DNA of 48,385 bases from the NCBI RefSeq assembly GCF_000003815.2, contig NC_049985.1:16742644-16791028 (forward strand). The letters are read 5' to 3'. Below the pieces are notes generated by a model. The model had not been told where the DNA came from. It was given only the letters and a program-made list of their open reading frames with translations, and did not search any database. Made by a program: the position numbers and the translations under genes. Position 1 is the first letter of the stretch, and every line of letters starts with the position of its first letter. Positions 22,701 to 32,590 of the stretch are shown here, piece by piece. The stretch comes from Branchiostoma floridae. Its lineage: Eukaryota; Chordata; Leptocardii; Amphioxiformes; Branchiostomatidae.

Positions 22701-25700
22701 GGTTTGGCCCCCTAGCGGCTGCTGGAACAGTGTGTCAGACATTGAAAGGGAATGTCTCAAGAAGGGTTTGACTAATCGTCATGATTTTTAGTATAATCCT
22801 ATTTGCATTAATCACTGAAGGAATTTTATAAACCCACTCCGTTCAATGATATGTCTGATAAAGATATGACAAAAAAAGTTTTAGCATGGGTTCGTTTGTT
22901 TTTTATAACTAAGAAAGTGAAGACCGATAATTTAAAGGGTGCGTGCTCATCATCATGTGCCGAAGGCAGCTGACAGAAGCAATGAACACAGAATTTTCAT
23001 CTCTCTAAATTCCAGTCATTTTCAAAGGTCCTTACCTCCAACCAGTGAGCTTGATGGCTGGTTTTACCTTTGCTATAAAGAAAGACACATGATGATTTAA
23101 CAACAACCATTGTTTAATTGGAACACACTTAACATGAGCCGTCACAGTTAGGAAGACTTTATGGATATTTTTCGGGTTTGAATCATGATACAAGGTAAAA
23201 TCTTACATTCGGTGGCAGGTTCATGGTCATTTTTGTGTGTGAAAACCATGCATAATTGTCAAAAAAAATTGCTATAGTGGAATAGGAATATTGAGTTGAG
23301 CTCTACATGAGGCATATCTTGGTTGGACTTCGTGAACGAGGCAGATAAGGATACATGAAAATGAATTTCACACATTTTGTTGTTGTTCAGCAGCTGCACA
23401 GTGTACATCTCATCATTTAGCAAGTTCCTATGTTTGGCCTAGTTTACTCATACACTGACTTATAAGAAAAGTTACATAATAAACGTCTCCAGATTGAACT
23501 AGACCCTTAAACTAACAATGGGATAAAAGTTGAACAGAACTAAAGAAATAAACTAGGCTTTACTTGTTAATACCATTTGAATCCGGATATAAAATGCAGA
23601 TTCATTACAGTGAAAAAACAATTATGTATTATAAAAAAACTCATAAAAGTAAGAAAATTGGCTTTCATAAAGTTAACATGTTATGGTTTTTCTGCTCTAA
23701 AAGACAGAAAAAGTCCAGGTCAATTTTGAAATTCGCTTAATAAGTTAAAACAAAGAAAAGCACGAAAGAACAACATTTCAGGTAAATAGTATGTTAAACA
23801 GTTTNNNNNNNNNNNNNNNNNNNNNNNNNNNNNNNNNNNNNNNNNNNNNNNNNNNNNNNNNNNNNNNNNNNNNNNNNNNNNNNNNNNNNNNNNNNNNNNN
23901 NNNNNNNNNNNNNNNNNNNNNNNNNNNNNNNNNNNNNNNNNNNNNNNNNNNNNNNNNNNNNNNNNNNNNNNNNNNNNNNNNNNNNNNNNNNNNNNNNNNN
24001 NNNNNNNNNNNNNNNNNNNNNNNNNNNNNNNNNNNNNNNNNNNNNNNNNNNNNNNNNNNNNNNNNNNNNNNNNNNNNNNNNNNNNNNNNNNNNNNNNNNN
24101 NNNNNNNNNNNNNNNNNNNNNNNNNNNNNNNNNNNNNNNNNNNNNNNNNNNNNNNNNNNNNNNNNNNNNNNNNNNNNNNNNNNNNNNNNNNNNNNNNNNN
24201 NNNNNNNNNNNNNNNNNNNNNNNNNNNNNNNNNNNNNNNNNNNNNNNNNNNNNNNNNNNNNNNNNNNNNNNNNNNNNNNNNNNNNNNNNNNNNNNNNNNN
24301 NNNNNNNNNNNNNNNNNNNNNNNNNNNNNNNNNNNNNNNNNNNNNNNNNNNNNNNNNNNNNNNNNNNNNNNNNNNNNNNNNNNNNNNNNNNNNNNNNNNN
24401 NNNNNNNNNNNNNNNNNNNNNNNNNNNNNNNNNNNNNNNNNNNNNNNNNNNNNNNNNNNNNNNNNNNNNNNNNNNNNNNNNNNNNNNNNNNNNNNNNNNN
24501 NNNNNNNNNNNNNNNNNNNNNNNNNNNNNNNNNNNNNNNNNNNNNNNNNNNNNNNNNNNNNNNNNNNNNNNNNNNNNNNNNNNNNNNNNNNNNNNNNNNN
24601 NNNNNNNNNNNNNNNNNNNNNNNNNNNNNNNNNNNNNNNNNNNNNNNNNNNNNNNNNNNNNNNNNNNNNNNNNNNNNNTCACACCAGTCGAAACGGCCAA
24701 CCACAATATATTTTACGGCTGAAAGCCCAGGTCGTCCCATACACGAGAAGTGACATGCCCCGCTACCCTCGTAGCGGCAAGACCTACTACAATACTACAA
24801 TACTACAGGGCATTTTAGTCCTTCCGTATAATGTCACACCAGTCGAAACGGTCAACCACAATATCTTCTACGGCTGAAAGCCCAGGTCGTCCCGTACACG
24901 AGAAGTGACATGCCCCTATACCCTTGTAGCCGGCAAGACCTACTCCAATACTACACTACTCCAGGGCATTTTAGTCCTTCCGTATAATGTCACACCAGTC
25001 GAAACGGCCAACCACAATATCTTCCACGGCTGAAAGGCCAGGTAGTCCCGTACACCAGCAGCGGCGTGCCCCGTTACCCTCGTAGCGGCAAGACCTACTA
25101 CAATACTACACTACTACAGGGCCTTTTAGACCATACGTATAATGTCACACCAGTCGAAACGATCAACCACAATATCTTCTACGGCTGAAAGCCCAGGTCG
25201 TCCCGTACACGAGAAGTGGCATGCCCCTATACCCTTGTAGCGGCAAGACCTACTACAATACTACACTACTACAGGGCATTTTAGTCCTTCCGTATAATGT
25301 CACACCAGTCGAAACGGCCAACCACAATATCTTCCACGGCTGAAGGGCCAGGTCGTCCCGTACACCAGCAGTGGCATGCCCCGTTACCCTCGTAGCGGCA
25401 AGACCTACTACAATACTACACTACTACAGGGCATTTTAGACCATACGTATAATGTAATACATCAATAGAAACGGTCAATCTCAATATCTTTTACGGCATG
25501 AAAGGCCTGGTCGCCCCGTACGTGAGCAGCGGTGTACCCCGCTAGCCTCACAGCGGCAAGATCTACTACAATACTACAATACTACAGGGCATTTAAGACC
25601 ATCCGTACAATGTCACACCAGTCGTAACGATCAACCACAATATCTTCTACGGCGGAAAGCCCAGGTCATCCCGCACACGAGCAGTGGCATGCCCAGATAC

Positions 25701-28609
25701 CCTTGTAGCGGCAAGACCTGCTACAATACTACAGGGCATTTTAGACCATATGTATAGTGTAATACACCAGTAGGAACGGCCATGCACAACATCTTATACG
25801 CGATGATGCGCCTTTCACATGTACTGCGCGATCGGGCATGCACCTTGATGGGCCCCGCATCCCATGCTGCCCTTGCCGACAATTTCGTGACGTTATCGAC
25901 GCGCATTTCGTGATGATGCAGCGTACACATGGACGGCGCGATCGGGCACGGGCCCCGACAGGCCCCCGTATCCCTGGCTGCGCCTGCCGACAAATTTGTG
26001 ACGTTATCGACGTGTACATCGTGATGATGTAGCGTACACATGGACGGCGCGATCGGGCACGGGCCCCAACAGGACCCCGTATCCCTGGCTGCGCTTGCCG
26101 ACATATTCGTGACGTTATCGACGCGTACACTGTGATGATGTAGCGTACACATGGACGGCGCAGTCGGGCATGGACCCCGATAGACCCCCGCAAGCCTGGC
26201 TGCGCTTGCCGGCGATTTCGTGATGTCTTACATGAAACATCTGCCAAAGAGACGCAATAATGTCGGATATAAGTGTGGTTTGAAAAAATTGAATGATAGT
26301 AGATACCACTCAAGATCCCGTCATCTGGAATCCCGTATACGGTCACTTTCTGTAAAGGTTTTTTTTTCAACGAAGATTAAGACTGTTAGAGTGGTCTACA
26401 TACTTCTTTACGGTCGATTTCTAACTACAGAGCTTCAGACTCACCATGACACTTCTACAGAATTTGGGGCTACAACTTCGGGTTGCACTGAGAACAACAC
26501 CATCTGGGCAACCAGTTCGATGACAGGTAATGATCTATATCTTAACTTATAAACTTGTTGTGCACCAGACTTTTTGTTTCAGACCAGCACATACATAAAT
26601 CTAATGTCCATTTTCATACTAAGCTTTATTTGTGAATTCAAGATACTACATGTATTAGGTAAGAGGTGTGTGTTTTTCAGATAGATGACGTCACTCTGTT
26701 CCGAAACCAACGACATTGCAAATGCTAGATTGTCTAAAGACGTAATTGTGCATGCCGTCTTAGCAATGTCCTCATATTTAAGAACAACGTAGCAACGGAA
26801 AACTACATTCTAAAAGTTTGATATATTGGTGGTACAAATCAGGATATCTCATGATACACACAAGTTGTTTCTTCCCAGGAGCAACTACAATAAATCCTAC
26901 TTATACCGGTATGAGCAGCATAGTAGATGCATCAACTTTACCAGTAACAGTGATGACACCTAATGGTACCGGAGTCAACAACACAACGGATGCTACCAGC
27001 ACAGCGGGTACAGTATTAATCTGTCTTGTGTTTGTGTTGCATCCTCTGTATCTCCATAGAAAATTAGTATTTGGCACGAACTTTTATGTCTCGCGTGTTT
27101 TACGAACGTACATCATCTTGGTGGTATCGCTTGGTAGCAAGTGAGGAAATATGTTGCAATTGCTCATGAATGCTGTCCACAACTCAACTACAGGAAAATA
27201 CCTTCATTCACTTCGCGATTGTGTTAGTCTGAATAAAAAACGTTAAATTACTGAAATAAATGTTTTTCTGTTATCCTATAGGTGTGTCCATAGTTGTATA
27301 CGTGACCATTCCAGCGGCTGCGGTTCTGGTCCTACTGATAGCTGGGGTAGTGGTTTGTGTCATGAAGAGGTAATCTTATCATTTTGTAGCGATTACTCTA
27401 TCACAAACAACATCTGAGTCTTTTTCGGAGAATTCACACGAAACATGATAATGATAATGTAAACCTTTATTGCACATTTTTGCCACACAAGGCTAAGTAC
27501 AGGTCACATGCACAACAAGCCATGTTGAAAAAATATTGTGAACAGATACAAAATAAAACTGCTCTATCGTTTGATAAATTCAACTTCTCACTTTTCAGTT
27601 ATTGTGGAGATAAAAGGACAGATATGTTTTATTGTCGATGGTTTGTCTAGTTTCATTAGGAATATTAATTTTTCTACGGAACTTAAGTGTATGGAATAAG
27701 GAAATAGATTTTGTACTCGTAAGTCTTTACAGCTCACTTCTCTCTTCTCTATACAATTGTATGAAGTATCCCGTTTTAATTGTTTCTGTTTGTTCAAATG
27801 CTCCCAAGGATGCAAAACATATGCGTCTTTTCTTTCCTGTTACAGACATCGCCACAGCGAACAAAACTATGACGGGGCTACAGAGGTTGAAAACATTCTC
27901 TACAACGTTACTTACCTTCAAAACAATGAAAGCACCCCTGCCTCGTCCAAAGGAACGCTGAACCAAACTGACGAAGGCATTGTAGACAACGAACTGTATG
28001 GAATGAATCTTGGGTAAGTTACTAAGTAGCCATGTATTGTCTCCTGTACCCTCATCGATAATGTTATGCATTGTAGAAAGAGTCTTGTTCTAAATAACAA
28101 CGTTAAGATCATGACTAGATAAACAGACAAAGCTGAATACAATGAGCCATAGATTATGTAAATTTTCATATCCTTTGCATGATCAGACAGATAATGCTAC
28201 AATAACTTATGTATGTTTAGTATGGATATTTGCAACATATACGATTTGCGAAAATGAGATAATGGATTCATATAAATTATACTAATAAGAGACTTAATTG
28301 TATATCATTTGCATTGTGATGAGACAAAAATACTTAGCGATGACATGGGGTCGTGGAACTCTTTATGAAATTGATTTTATATCTTTTCGATAAAATTAAT
28401 ATTCATCTTTCGACTATAGTGATCCATCAGGGGACGGAAAACCTCGGGGAATTGGAAACCAGGAAGGATGGGCACATCAGGACCATTTGTATGTGAACCG
28501 AGACTCTCTACATGCCAACCAGGACCCGGTGTACACGAATACGGCTGCTGGTCTCGACTCTGGATTCGTCCACAATGATATCTACGACTCCAAACTGACC
28601 GACTTGTAA
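16768..28609 (+). CDS. Gene D: discoidin-less family member with tyrosine motif tail
   Basis: Exons: 16768-16843, 26431-26526, 26879-27007, 27282-27369, 27846-28013, 28420-28609 (248 aa, phases consistent). Signal peptide 1-25 (NVVLTGFLVLYCFLTFGKGQ). Residues about 26-100 are a Thr/Ser/Asn-rich stalk on two phase-1 exons, with one cysteine (TSGCTENN). The transmembrane segment is about 103-126 (YVTIPAAAVLVLLIAGVVVC). Tail motifs: TEVENILYNV, GIVDNELYGM, QDHLYVNR and QDPVYTNT (both YxN), and near the C-terminus GFVHNDIYDS. The tail exon lengths and order match gene C (first tail exon 168 nt in both). No discoidin exons exist. The 9.6-kb intron 1 is almost wholly a transposon; the original intron was about 0.6 kb. 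Linking exon 1 to the rest rests on phase and strand only. AATAAA near 29173 is a candidate poly-A signal. Confidence 0.82.
17286..17293. other. Target site duplication, left copy
   Basis: AAAGAGAC, identical to 26246-26253. Confidence 0.88.
17330..17834 (+). repeat. 111-bp tandem repeats, left arm
   Basis: Five copies; the anchor CCGTCCATGTGTACGCT occurs at 17381, 17492, 17603 and 17714, exactly 111 bp apart, with a diverged copy near 17824. Because 111 is 37 codons, long false open frames arise in two frames. The right arm holds the inverse array. Confidence 0.95.
17930..20590 (+). repeat. About 156-bp tandem array, left arm
   Basis: Roughly ten units before the gap and two to three after it, with spacing 155-157 bp judged from GACTGGTGTGACATT anchors. 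Each unit has CTTGCCGCTACGAGGGTA, a GTACGGGACGACCTGG block and ATGCCCTGTAGTA. After the gap (20139 on) the sequence returns to the junction GCGCATCATCGCGTATAAG also seen at 17839, so part of the arm is duplicated. Confidence 0.93.
19568..20138. other. Assembly gap (571 N)
   Basis: Run of N inside the 156-bp tandem array. The open frames reported across it are meaningless. Confidence 1.
20591..23804. other. Centre of the foldback transposon, no gene recognised
   Basis: Non-repetitive AT-rich sequence between the two inverted arms, with a 100-N gap at 22206-22305. The longest frame (21694-22101, 135 codons) shows no transposase, RNase H or zinc-finger pattern. A stretch at about 22440-22740 is GC-richer but unidentified. 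Confidence 0.55.
22206..22305. other. Assembly gap (100 N, probably of unknown size)
   Basis: Exactly 100 N, a usual placeholder length. Confidence 1.
23805..24678. other. Assembly gap (874 N)
   Basis: Run of N at the inner edge of the right tandem array. Confidence 1.
24679..25790 (-). repeat. About 156-bp tandem array, right arm
   Basis: About seven units, the reverse complement of the left-arm units (for example TCACACCAGTCGAAACGGCC and TACTACAATACTACA). Confidence 0.95.
25795..26220 (-). repeat. 111-bp tandem repeats, right arm
   Basis: Inverse copies of the left array. Only four units are visible against five on the left, so one unit was lost or gained. Confidence 0.93.
26246..26253. 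other. Target site duplication, right copy
   Basis: AAAGAGAC, identical to 17286-17293. Confidence 0.88.
27450..27550. repeat. Dispersed repeat copy 1 (gene D intron)
   Basis: AACCTTTATTGCACATTTTTGCCACACAAGGCTAAGTACAGGT region, about 90 bp after the transmembrane exon; related to 30821-30930 and 37966-38040. Confidence 0.6.
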
Positions 28610-29634
28610 AACTAGTAACTAGTACAACTGTGGAAACTACTACACGTGCCCCCTAGCTACCTGACGTCGACATGGAATTACACGTTAAAAGGGGATTGAA
28701 TATTTTAACGAGCAGTTATACGAGTACTTTTAGATTACTAGTATTTGGTCCGTGACCTTGTTGATTGAAATTTGCTCACAGGCTATAGATAATACTTTAT
28801 TCTCGTTTAATTTTACAGGTGACTAACTCGATATGGATTTGATTTTTAATAGTCAAAGCCACAATCAATTATATTGTATAGTTAAGTTTTAGATCTTGAT
28901 ACACAGTGCGGGATCATATAGAAGTATCTTTTCTGCTATGATTGCTGAATCTTATTTCCCCTACACACATTGTTTACATGTCTTAGTGAAGTCATGTTGA
29001 TCCAAACAAGGACCATGACCACTAGTACATTGACCAAAAGCCCCATTTCATCCTTGCATTATCCTCTTAACACCTTTCCATACGAAAGGCTGTGGTTTAT
29101 GTGTCACTAAAGCTGTCTGTCTGTAACCGGCATTTTCGTCGTGTTAAATCCACTAGAGAGAGCAACAAAGTCAATAAAACAATGACAAGAAAACGTTATA
29201 AACCACAGATGCAACCGATTTCGACTAGTCTTTTGGGAGTGTTTCCTTGATATCTATGCTAACGGTAATGGTAGTACTAATACATGTAACAAGTGGGACA
29301 CTGACACATTCATTATAGGGCATTCTGTATAGCGTATGTACGGAACCCTTTGAAGTGTTCTGTATTTCACACTAGTTAATTAACTCATGGTGGCTCAGAC
29401 GACATGCTCTAATATTTTCCATCCACTCTGTACACTGTTTACGAATACTAAGGCTTTCTCGGTGAAAAAAAAAAGAACCTCCGACCTAGTTGAAATTGGT
29501 CAGACAGGAGCAATTGTTATCCGGACGTGTACAGGTCATTCTGTAATCGCTTGAATACCAGCGCGCCCCTATATCAAATAATTAGATTGTAAACATTTGA
29601 ACAGCTCTATTTGACCAGTACCACCATTGGTGCC
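28610..29634. other. Gene D 3' flank and intergenic D-E
   Basis: No gene recognised; AATAAA near 29173. Only short frames. Confidence 0.5.
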
Positions 29635-31264
29635 ATGCACATCGATTCAAGAGTTTCTGTCGAATCCATAATCTTTTTATTCATTTTTCATCGGTGTTCA
29701 CAAAGTTACTCCTTCAAAGAGAACGATTCGGCGATTGTTTCGTGTTCAGAGCGCAATGCTATGTTTGTGACACCATATACAGGTTAGTAACAATTTTATC
29801 GTACGTCGAATAATATCGCGGGTGACAAGGGGGAGGGGGGCGACACTAACAATGCATATTTGCTAACACCTTGTCAATAAACTCTTGACTTGTAGCAAAA
29901 TGCGCAGTAAGCATACATTTAAAATTTCTAGTATTAGAAAAGACATACAGCTTTGTCCTTTAATTTTTTCTCAGTTATTGGCTGTCTACTTCGTTTACAG
30001 AAAAGAACTAAGCGCTAAACAGTTCACTATGAGTCACTTATATTCTAAACAACATACTGTCAGTGCCTAGCACCCATGTACTCGGTCAGGTATTCTATGT
30101 CGAGTTACCAATAGTTGAACAATTGGCGGGGAGTGAAGCTGAAAACGTCAAATCGGTGTGCTTTCTGTGACAAGCGTTGACGTGTACTAATAATGTATAA
30201 TGGTTTGATTTATCTAAGATAATGATCACCTCAAATGTATGCAGTTTATTTGATTTGATTAAGTCAATATTTAAAATCAATATAGCTGAAACATATTGTT
30301 TCACGTTTTACATTTTTTCCTTGATTTTTTTCTGTTCCCACGACGGACAGACCTGTCGACTGTTAGCGAGAAAACAACCACAAGTTATTCATCTGCAGTT
30401 TCTACAGGTACGCATGGTGGCGCTCTTTCTTTATCCAACGTCTGCTTTATATTCATAATGTTACAAATGTGAGTTGGTCAATGGTCGCCTTGGGTGCATG
30501 CACATTAATCGTACCTTTGGTTATACTCCAGATCTTGCATTATATTTGCTCTGAAGACGTTTGTACGTTAAACCAACGCTTTTGCTACGTTTACACCTGC
30601 GGATGCAAAATTATTGGCTTCTATATAATATTTATGTGGAACTTTATGAACGTTTGTCTTCTACAATCGTGTCGTAAGATTTTACGAAGAAATGATATTG
30701 TCTTTCCCTTATTAGGTGTGCTAATTGGAATCGGAGTGGTAGTCCCCCTCCTTACCATCATGGTGTTGATTGCAGTGATCCTGATACTTAGACGGTAAGA
30801 ACGCATGAAATTGCAACATTAATAGTAAAGTTTATTGCAAATTCTTGCCCGTGGGCTAATTGCAGGTAACATGAGAGATTCTAACAGTGTAAAAACAATA
30901 TCACACAAGTGTCTACTCTAGTCTAAAACTAGTAGAAGCTAACACTAGATCCTGGGTTATTAGGTTTGAATCATTTTTCGAAGACAGTGGAAGACGAAAG
31001 ATCCCACCTTTTCTATGTCACAAATGTGGGTTTTCTGATGTTAGAAGGAGAGTTGTTTTCTTTTTGTCAGTGAATATTTCTGCTGACAGACTGTATAGTA
31101 AGATTGGGCAGCCTATTCTATGTCGATGCATATTGAATGGATTCGCCATTCTTTTTCCTCATTGGTGTCCATCTCCTTTTTCTTTACCGTCAAGCAGACA
31201 ACCGAGGCGGATGCCGAGCGAAGCGGAAACGGAAATGACGCAACACTACATTCCACAGAGATGA
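29635..31264 (+). CDS. Gene E: small single-pass membrane protein, possible reduced family member
   Basis: Predicted exons: 29635-29782, 30351-30407, 30716-30794, 31198-31264 (116 aa; the three introns are phase 1, 1, 2 as in genes C and D). Residues 1-24 look like a signal peptide (SIIFLFIFHRCSQS). The short ectodomain has two cysteines and a Thr/Ser-rich exon (EKTTTSYSSAVST). The transmembrane exon starts at residue 69 (GVLIGIGVVVPLLTIMVLIA) and ends in a basic RR, as in the other members. The tail is only about 22 residues (SEAETEMTQHYIPQR) and lacks the VDNxLY motif. The intron after the transmembrane exon has the same repeat type as gene D. No homology signal is strong enough to prove the gene; exon 1 is the least certain part. 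Confidence 0.5.
30821..30930. repeat. Dispersed repeat copy 2 (gene E intron)
   Basis: AAGTTTATTGCAAATTCTTGCCC, then GGCTAATTGCAGGTAACATG, similar to the copy in gene D and again just after the transmembrane exon. Confidence 0.6.
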
Positions 31265-32590
31265 CGAAGCTCATCCAAAAAAATTGAATAATGGCAAAAA
31301 AAAACCTTTTCAAGGACTGATAGATAAAACATCAGCTTATAAAAGAAAAGCACTGGCGGATTGTGGAATGCTTAGAACGCTAAAGGAACTAAAAGCTTTC
31401 TTCTAAGGTCATATACACGCATACAATTGTTGCAATGGTGTGTCAAAAAACAACTATGATCATTCGTCGAGAAAAGACTTACGAACATGTATGTAGGTAA
31501 AGTTACGAGGTTGATGATCTAGTAAACAATGTCTGTCCTTGAAAGGGGACATTGTCCTCTCTGTGTTCGTACAGTGCCATATGTTTCGACTAGTATGTCA
31601 TATTGTAAAGTTTCTATGGGAGTAAATCATGGAAATTGCAAACTTGAATGAATACTAGGAATACTATACATATGCACCTGATAGTTATTAATAAGTATGG
31701 CTACTGGTTGATGGATTGATTGTTGGTTGATAAATTAGTTGATATACTGGTTGAAAGTTACAACTTACGTAAGTGATTTGAACGCAAGACAGAAAACTAC
31801 ATAGTATGTTAATTAAAGTTATAACTGAGCTGTAACATGACTACATACTTATACAAGATATGTTTAGGTTATAGAAACTATTCCCCACATAATGCGTTCA
31901 ATTAAAATCTCGGGATCGAAACCTTGTTAGCCCCCGTCTGTACGTCATACGTTTCATGTGTTCTGTTATTCAAATGACTTGTAAAGGCCATCAGCATAAT
32001 AGTAAAGGTCAGTGTAGGTCAGCCGCCATTTTAGGTCTGACACTGGTCTAGACGGAGTGTGCTCTTCTCCACGAGGTATGGGCTTTCTTGTCTTAGGGTC
32101 TTGTAAAATCTCTGTATTTGCAACACCGAAGTGCATGTAATTTTATGACATAGAGTTGCAGCTCTATTTCAAGTAGTCAGCGTTAGGGTTGGGCCCTCTT
32201 TTCTTGTTCCACGGGCCATAGAATATCTCCATAGTCTCAGAAAACCGGGGAAATTCTCAGCGTTAGTCTGTCTGTCTTTACAGCAATATAGAAGACGCAG
32301 TTTGTTTCTCTTTACACATTTTAATTGCAACCACGCTACAGTGTGGGGAAGGTTCTTTGTCTGTAAATTTTGTGTCTTCAATTTATATGTTGCACGTGAG
32401 AATTTGTAAGATGAAACCCACGATGACAAGTGCTCTCCTTGTGACCACATTCCTACTCTCCCTGCCGTGTGGCAGCTAGCTAAAATGTATTTTTGTGACA
32501 ATGTTTGAATTTGTTCTTGTCAATGCCCAAAATGACTGTGCCTTTGGTAAACTTTTCACCAGGTTAACTATAGAATACAGACAACCAACC
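31265..32590. other. Intergenic E-F, no gene recognised
   Basis: Contains a 110-codon minus-strand frame (32169-32501) without domain features, judged non-coding or repeat-derived. No RNA gene seen. Confidence 0.5.

Larger units (their letters stand above)
17294..26245. mobile_element. Large foldback-type DNA transposon with 8-bp target duplication
   Basis: Outer ends GGCAGATATTTCATG (left) and CATGAAACATCTGCC (right) are inverted copies. Identity continues for hundreds of bases inward through 111-bp and about 156-bp tandem units. AAAGAGAC at 17286-17293 and 26246-26253 is a perfect 8-bp target duplication. This resembles foldback elements with internally repetitive inverted ends; an 8-bp duplication also fits hAT, P or Zisupton-like transposases. 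No transposase was found in the readable centre; it may be absent or lie in the gaps. It interrupts intron 1 of gene D. Confidence 0.9.

Noticed and set aside
23720-24753. Frames of about 320 codons across the third N gap
   Set aside because: Artefact of N without stops.
32169-32501. 110-codon minus-strand frame upstream of gene F
   Set aside because: No signal peptide, domain or splice context; reads like repeat-derived sequence.
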